This document shows, in pieces, positions 61,335 through 64,000 of a stretch of DNA of 64,000 bases; positions within the stretch are counted from its first letter, which is position 1; every line of letters begins with the position of its first letter. The stretch is from contig CAKSNE010000006.1 in assembly GCA_934476085.1 (NCBI GenBank), forward strand, positions 1 to 64,000. The letters are read 5' to 3'. Made by a program: the position numbers and the translations under genes. The notes below the pieces were generated by a model. The model ran no database searches, was not told the DNA's origin, and saw nothing but the letters and a program-made list of their open reading frames with translations. This DNA comes from an uncultured Eubacteriales bacterium. GTDB lineage: Bacteria > Bacillota > Clostridia > Oscillospirales > Acutalibacteraceae.

Positions 61335-61454
61335 ATTATACCACACAAGGTTAAAAAATGCAATCAAATAGTGCAAAAAATGCAATTGAATTATAACTGT
61401 TAATATATTACTATAAAAGTGTAGTCATTGCAAAAACAGCACAAATATATTGCA
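61335..61454. promoter_or_regulatory. Divergent promoter region with TGCAAT direct repeats (module 2)
   Basis: For the regulator (-): TTGCAT (61358-61363), 17-bp spacer, TATAAT (61335-61340). For the secreted gene (+): AAAATGCAAT (61355-61364), 16 bp, TGCAATT (61381-61387), 21 bp, TACTAT (61409-61414; or TATAAA at 61412-61417). A second pair, TTGCA at 61428 and 61450, is also 22 bp apart but inverted, downstream of the -10. The layout equals that at 9960-10039. Confidence 0.65.
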
Positions 61455-61489
61455 TTTTTTGAAAAATATGAAGAAAAGAGGTTTTTATT

Positions 61490-63358
61490 ATGAAGAAAAG
61501 CATATCTATTTTACTATCATTATTAATGGTAGTCAGCACTTTTTCATTTGTTTCAATTTTTAGCGTTTCTGCTGAAGGAACTGAAACAAAAAGCGTTATA
61601 TTTGATGCAGCAGACCCAAAACTTTATCCAAATTCATTTCAATCGGCAGCTTACGATGTAAACAATCCACAAAATTACATTGTAACTAAAGGCGATAGAA
61701 AAGTTCTTAAAATTACTAGAGATAAAGAATATGATAATATTTCTGCTGAATTTGTAACTGATTTATCAGGCGTAGCACCAAACGCCGAGAAATTACAGGT
61801 TTGGCTTGCCGGTGATGAAAACGCTATGCTCACCACCAGTGTAAAAGGTGGTTTCTCATTTGGTTTCCAAACAAACGACGGTAATTTTTACTTTGCTTCA
61901 AACGGAACTGATTGTTCATACAACATCACAACAGATGGTGCAGTTTATTCAGTTGATTTAAGTACATTAAAAGTTATGCAGGCTAATGTAGTTTCTTGGA
62001 CAAATCCAAACACCAAAGTTGTTTACAGCAATCGTATTTCCGGAATTAAAAACTGGACAAAACTTGATTTTAGCACTATTGCCGATAAATTAGCCTCTGT
62101 TATTTTAAACTTTGGTAGTATTCAAAGCATCTCACCGGCTGCTTATAAAGGAACTTCTTTCTATGTTGATGATCTTGAATTTGTTGGCGGAACAATAGCT
62201 CCGGCAAAGACAATTACTGTTGACGGTGTTAAAACCGAATTCAGCGGTGATAAATTCACTCTTCCTGTATCAACAAAAGACGGATTTATTGCTTATACAG
62301 ACGGCACAAACTACTATGATCAAAATACAAAAGTTGATGTAACAGGAGACACAACATTTACTTCTGTTGCAATCGGTAGTGTTCAAATGCTTGACGGTTC
62401 TGCAATAAGACTCGGTAATATAAGCGGTATGAGATTTTATACTACTATTGATGCCGACGCATTATCAGCATTACCTAATGATGCGGTTGTTTCTAAAGGT
62501 ACATTAATTACACCTGTTGATTTATTGGGTAACGAAGAATTAACTTTAGATGCAACTTGCCAAAAACTCGATATACCTTATAAAGCAACAACTTATTTTG
62601 AAAACAACAATACCTTTGTTGGTTCTATTGTTAGAATTAAAGATGCCAATATCACAAGAGAATTTGTTGGTCGTGGTTATGTTAAAGTAACACTAGGCTC
62701 AATTACAAAAACTGTTTATGCAAACTACAAAGATAATAATATTAAAAACAACACTCGCTCAATTGCTTATATTGCAAACACTTATGCAAAAACAAGCGAT
62801 TACTCATCTTTGAGCGATGAATTAAAACAAATAGTAGATAATTGGGCAGAAAAATATGTTAAACCTGCCGGCAATATTGATTTTGAAGATAACGATGCAA
62901 GTATGGTAACATTAGTAGGTACTAATGTATCAGCTGAAATCGTTGATAAAAATAACTCAAAAATGCTTTGTGTAAAACATACAAACGATTGGGGCTATAA
63001 AGGTGCAGACAAGTATGCCAGAATAGAAATTAATGCTGAAAATGCTACTGATATTACCTTTGACGCTTTTTATGAAGGCTGGGCAGATAAAGGTGCACAT
63101 TATGGTGTTGAAATTGGCGGAGTTCAGTATTGGGATTCCTCATGGGATAATGGATCAATACCAAAAACAACCGCAACAACATTCAGTATTAAAGGTAAAA
63201 AACTAAATGTTTTAGACGGAGAATTTGGTAAAACACAAGCATCACAATTAACTATTACAGCAGATAATATAAGCAAAATTGATGCTATCCTTATTCGACC
63301 GATAAATCATCAAAACGGTCAATTAGTTTATGTTGACAATATTAAAGTCGTTAAATAA
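61490..63358 (+). CDS. Large secreted protein with two carbohydrate-binding-like domains
   Basis: 622 aa. Signal peptide 1-28 (cleavage near SVSAEG). First beta-sandwich domain about 35-230, ending in FYVDDLEFVGG as in galactose-binding-like modules. A middle domain (about 235-450) has GMRFYTTID and FVGRGYVKV, seen in ruminococcal secreted proteins. The second beta-sandwich is about 455-622, beginning DFEDNDASM and ending VYVDNIKVVK. No catalytic domain, sortase motif or dockerin is evident. The gene is divergent from an AraC regulator. Likely binds extracellular glycan; function not demonstrated. Confidence 0.8.
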   Translation: MKKSISILLSLLMVVSTFSFVSIFSVSAEGTETKSVIFDAADPKLYPNSFQSAAYDVNNPQNYIVTKGDRKVLKITRDKEYDNISAEFVTDLSGVAPNAEKLQVWLAGDENAMLTTSVKGGFSFGFQTNDGNFYFASNGTDCSYNITTDGAVYSVDLSTLKVMQANVVSWTNPNTKVVYSNRISGIKNWTKLDFSTIADKLASVILNFGSIQSISPAAYKGTSFYVDDLEFVGGTIAPAKTITVDGVKTEFSGDKFTLPVSTKDGFIAYTDGTNYYDQNTKVDVTGDTTFTSVAIGSVQMLDGSAIRLGNISGMRFYTTIDADALSALPNDAVVSKGTLITPVDLLGNEELTLDATCQKLDIPYKATTYFENNNTFVGSIVRIKDANITREFVGRGYVKVTLGSITKTVYANYKDNNIKNNTRSIAYIANTYAKTSDYSSLSDELKQIVDNWAEKYVKPAGNIDFEDNDASMVTLVGTNVSAEIVDKNNSKMLCVKHTNDWGYKGADKYARIEINAENATDITFDAFYEGWADKGAHYGVEIGGVQYWDSSWDNGSIPKTTATTFSIKGKKLNVLDGEFGKTQASQLTITADNISKIDAILIRPINHQNGQLVYVDNIKVVK

Positions 63359-63428
63359 TAAGGTTTAACCTTACTATTTATATATTAATTTACTAACATC
63401 TAATATTTTCTTCATGCACATTCCTATG

Positions 63429-63460
63429 AAAAAGACCACCTATTTTTAGGTGGTCTTTTT
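63429..63460. terminator. Bidirectional terminator between secreted protein and permease genes
   Basis: AAAAAGACCACC / GGTGGTCTTTTT hairpin. Confidence 0.93.
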
Positions 63461-63476
63461 CTCTTTGTTAAAAATT

Positions 63477-64000
63477 TCATTCCATATTTTTAAGTGCTTC
63501 TGACATTGGTATTTTCTTTATTCTCTTCATTTGAATAAAGTGAACTGCAATATAGCAAACCGCTCCTATTGCTACCATCAACGGCCAAATCCAAGGTGCA
63601 TAGTAAAGATCTAACCAGCCGTTATAATCTTTCATCATAGCGTAATAAATAATATTTATTAAATAATAGCTTATAGGCAAGCTTAAAACAAGCGACAACA
63701 TCATAACTATACCTGTTGTTATGTTGTATATAGTAGAAATTTCTTTGTTATTATAGCCCAAAATTTTAACCATAGAGATAGCTTGAATATTCTTTTCAGT
63801 AATTTGTTTAGCAAGTAAATACATTAAAAGAACATATATAATTACCGCAAATCCACATAAAAGCAGAAACATTTGACCCATAGAGTCGTCTAATTGATCC
63901 GCCATTACTGTTAAATCGCTTTCGGTAATTGTTGTAGCAATATAATTTTGGTCAATATCAGTTAGTTTTTCATTGCTTAAATAGCCACAGTAATAACCTT
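63477..64000 (-). CDS. FtsX-like ABC transporter permease, C-terminal part (truncated by window)
   Basis: The frame is open to the window edge, giving at least 174 residues; the N-terminus lies outside. Three membrane helices are visible. The arrangement LAKQITEKNIQAISMVKILGYNNKEI, followed by two further helices and the terminal KIPMSEALKNME, is typical of the last FtsX domain of MacB/BceB-like permeases. These export peptides or lipids, or sense antibiotics. The partner ATPase is not visible. Confidence 0.88.
   Translation of the reverse strand, partial: GYYCGYLSNEKLTDIDQNYIATTITESDLTVMADQLDDSMGQMFLLLCGFAVIIYVLLMYLLAKQITEKNIQAISMVKILGYNNKEISTIYNITTGIVMMLSLVLSLPISYYLINIIYYAMMKDYNGWLDLYYAPWIWPLMVAIGAVCYIAVHFIQMKRIKKIPMSEALKNME

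Overview
The window is an AT-rich chromosomal segment (about two thirds A+T by eye) with Gram-positive architecture: strong Shine-Dalgarno sequences, sigma-A type promoters, many short hairpin-plus-T terminators and dense operons. Gene content (FeFe-hydrogenase maturases, type III pantothenate kinase, ECF transporter S component, LexA, HPr, YlxM-Ffh-S16-KH cluster, F-type ATP synthase, NhaC antiporter under a lysine riboswitch) fits an anaerobic fermentative Clostridia bacterium. I would guess a gut member of the Ruminococcaceae/Oscillospirales; that placement is inference. No rRNA, IS element, prophage or CRISPR array was seen.

Layout. 1-230: a minus-strand promoter with a CIRCE-like half site leads off the left edge. 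228-8700: HAD phosphatase, a small membrane protein, then glycolysis (gap, and a pgk-tpiA-gpmI operon), with hpt, a histidine phosphatase and lexA between them. 8877-10936: a secreted Thr-linker protein divergent from an AraC regulator. 10986-13488: pantothenate kinase, an ECF S component (probably pantothenate uptake) and an M24 peptidase. 13657-19819: a cell-envelope operon with a D-aspartate-ligase-like ATP-grasp enzyme, an Asp/Glu racemase, a PAP2 protein, an LPG-flippase-like protein, phosphatidylserine synthase and decarboxylase, and an E2-like acyltransferase that lacks its catalytic residues. 19864-23805: the hydrogenase H-cluster maturation operon (regulator, hydE, hydG, hydF) behind an attenuator-like leader. 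24002-29720: teichoic-acid and capsule type glycan genes. 30134-36373: endonuclease III, a lysine riboswitch with NhaC-type transporter, dCMP deaminase, two 16S rRNA methyltransferases and tRNA-Arg. 36469-46581: an alpha-glucan uptake and breakdown locus (binding protein, two permeases, LacI regulator, ATPase, 4-alpha-glucanotransferase, glucan phosphorylase) with a divergent DUF624 protein. 46624-52874: complete F1Fo ATP synthase operon. 53054-54589: a P1B-ATPase-like protein without the phosphorylated Asp. 54822-59979: HPr, trmD-rimM, an inserted XRE regulator and unknown gene, then khpA-rpsP-ffh-ylxM. 60149-64000: a small conserved protein, a second AraC regulator divergent from a second large secreted protein, and the C-terminal part of an FtsX-type permease running off the right edge.

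Three observations stand out. (1) The two AraC/secreted-protein pairs, 50 kb apart, have the same intergenic geometry: TGCAAT direct repeats 22 bp apart, one half-site forming the regulator's own -35, and a -10 for the secreted gene 21 bp beyond the other. (2) The hydrogenase maturation operon has a consensus promoter, a leader of about 160 nt, a terminator directly before the first gene, and an upstream segment that can pair with the terminator's 5' arm; I recognise no known riboswitch there. (3) A pseudo-P-type ATPase and a pseudo-E2 acyltransferase both keep their fold signatures while lacking catalytic residues.
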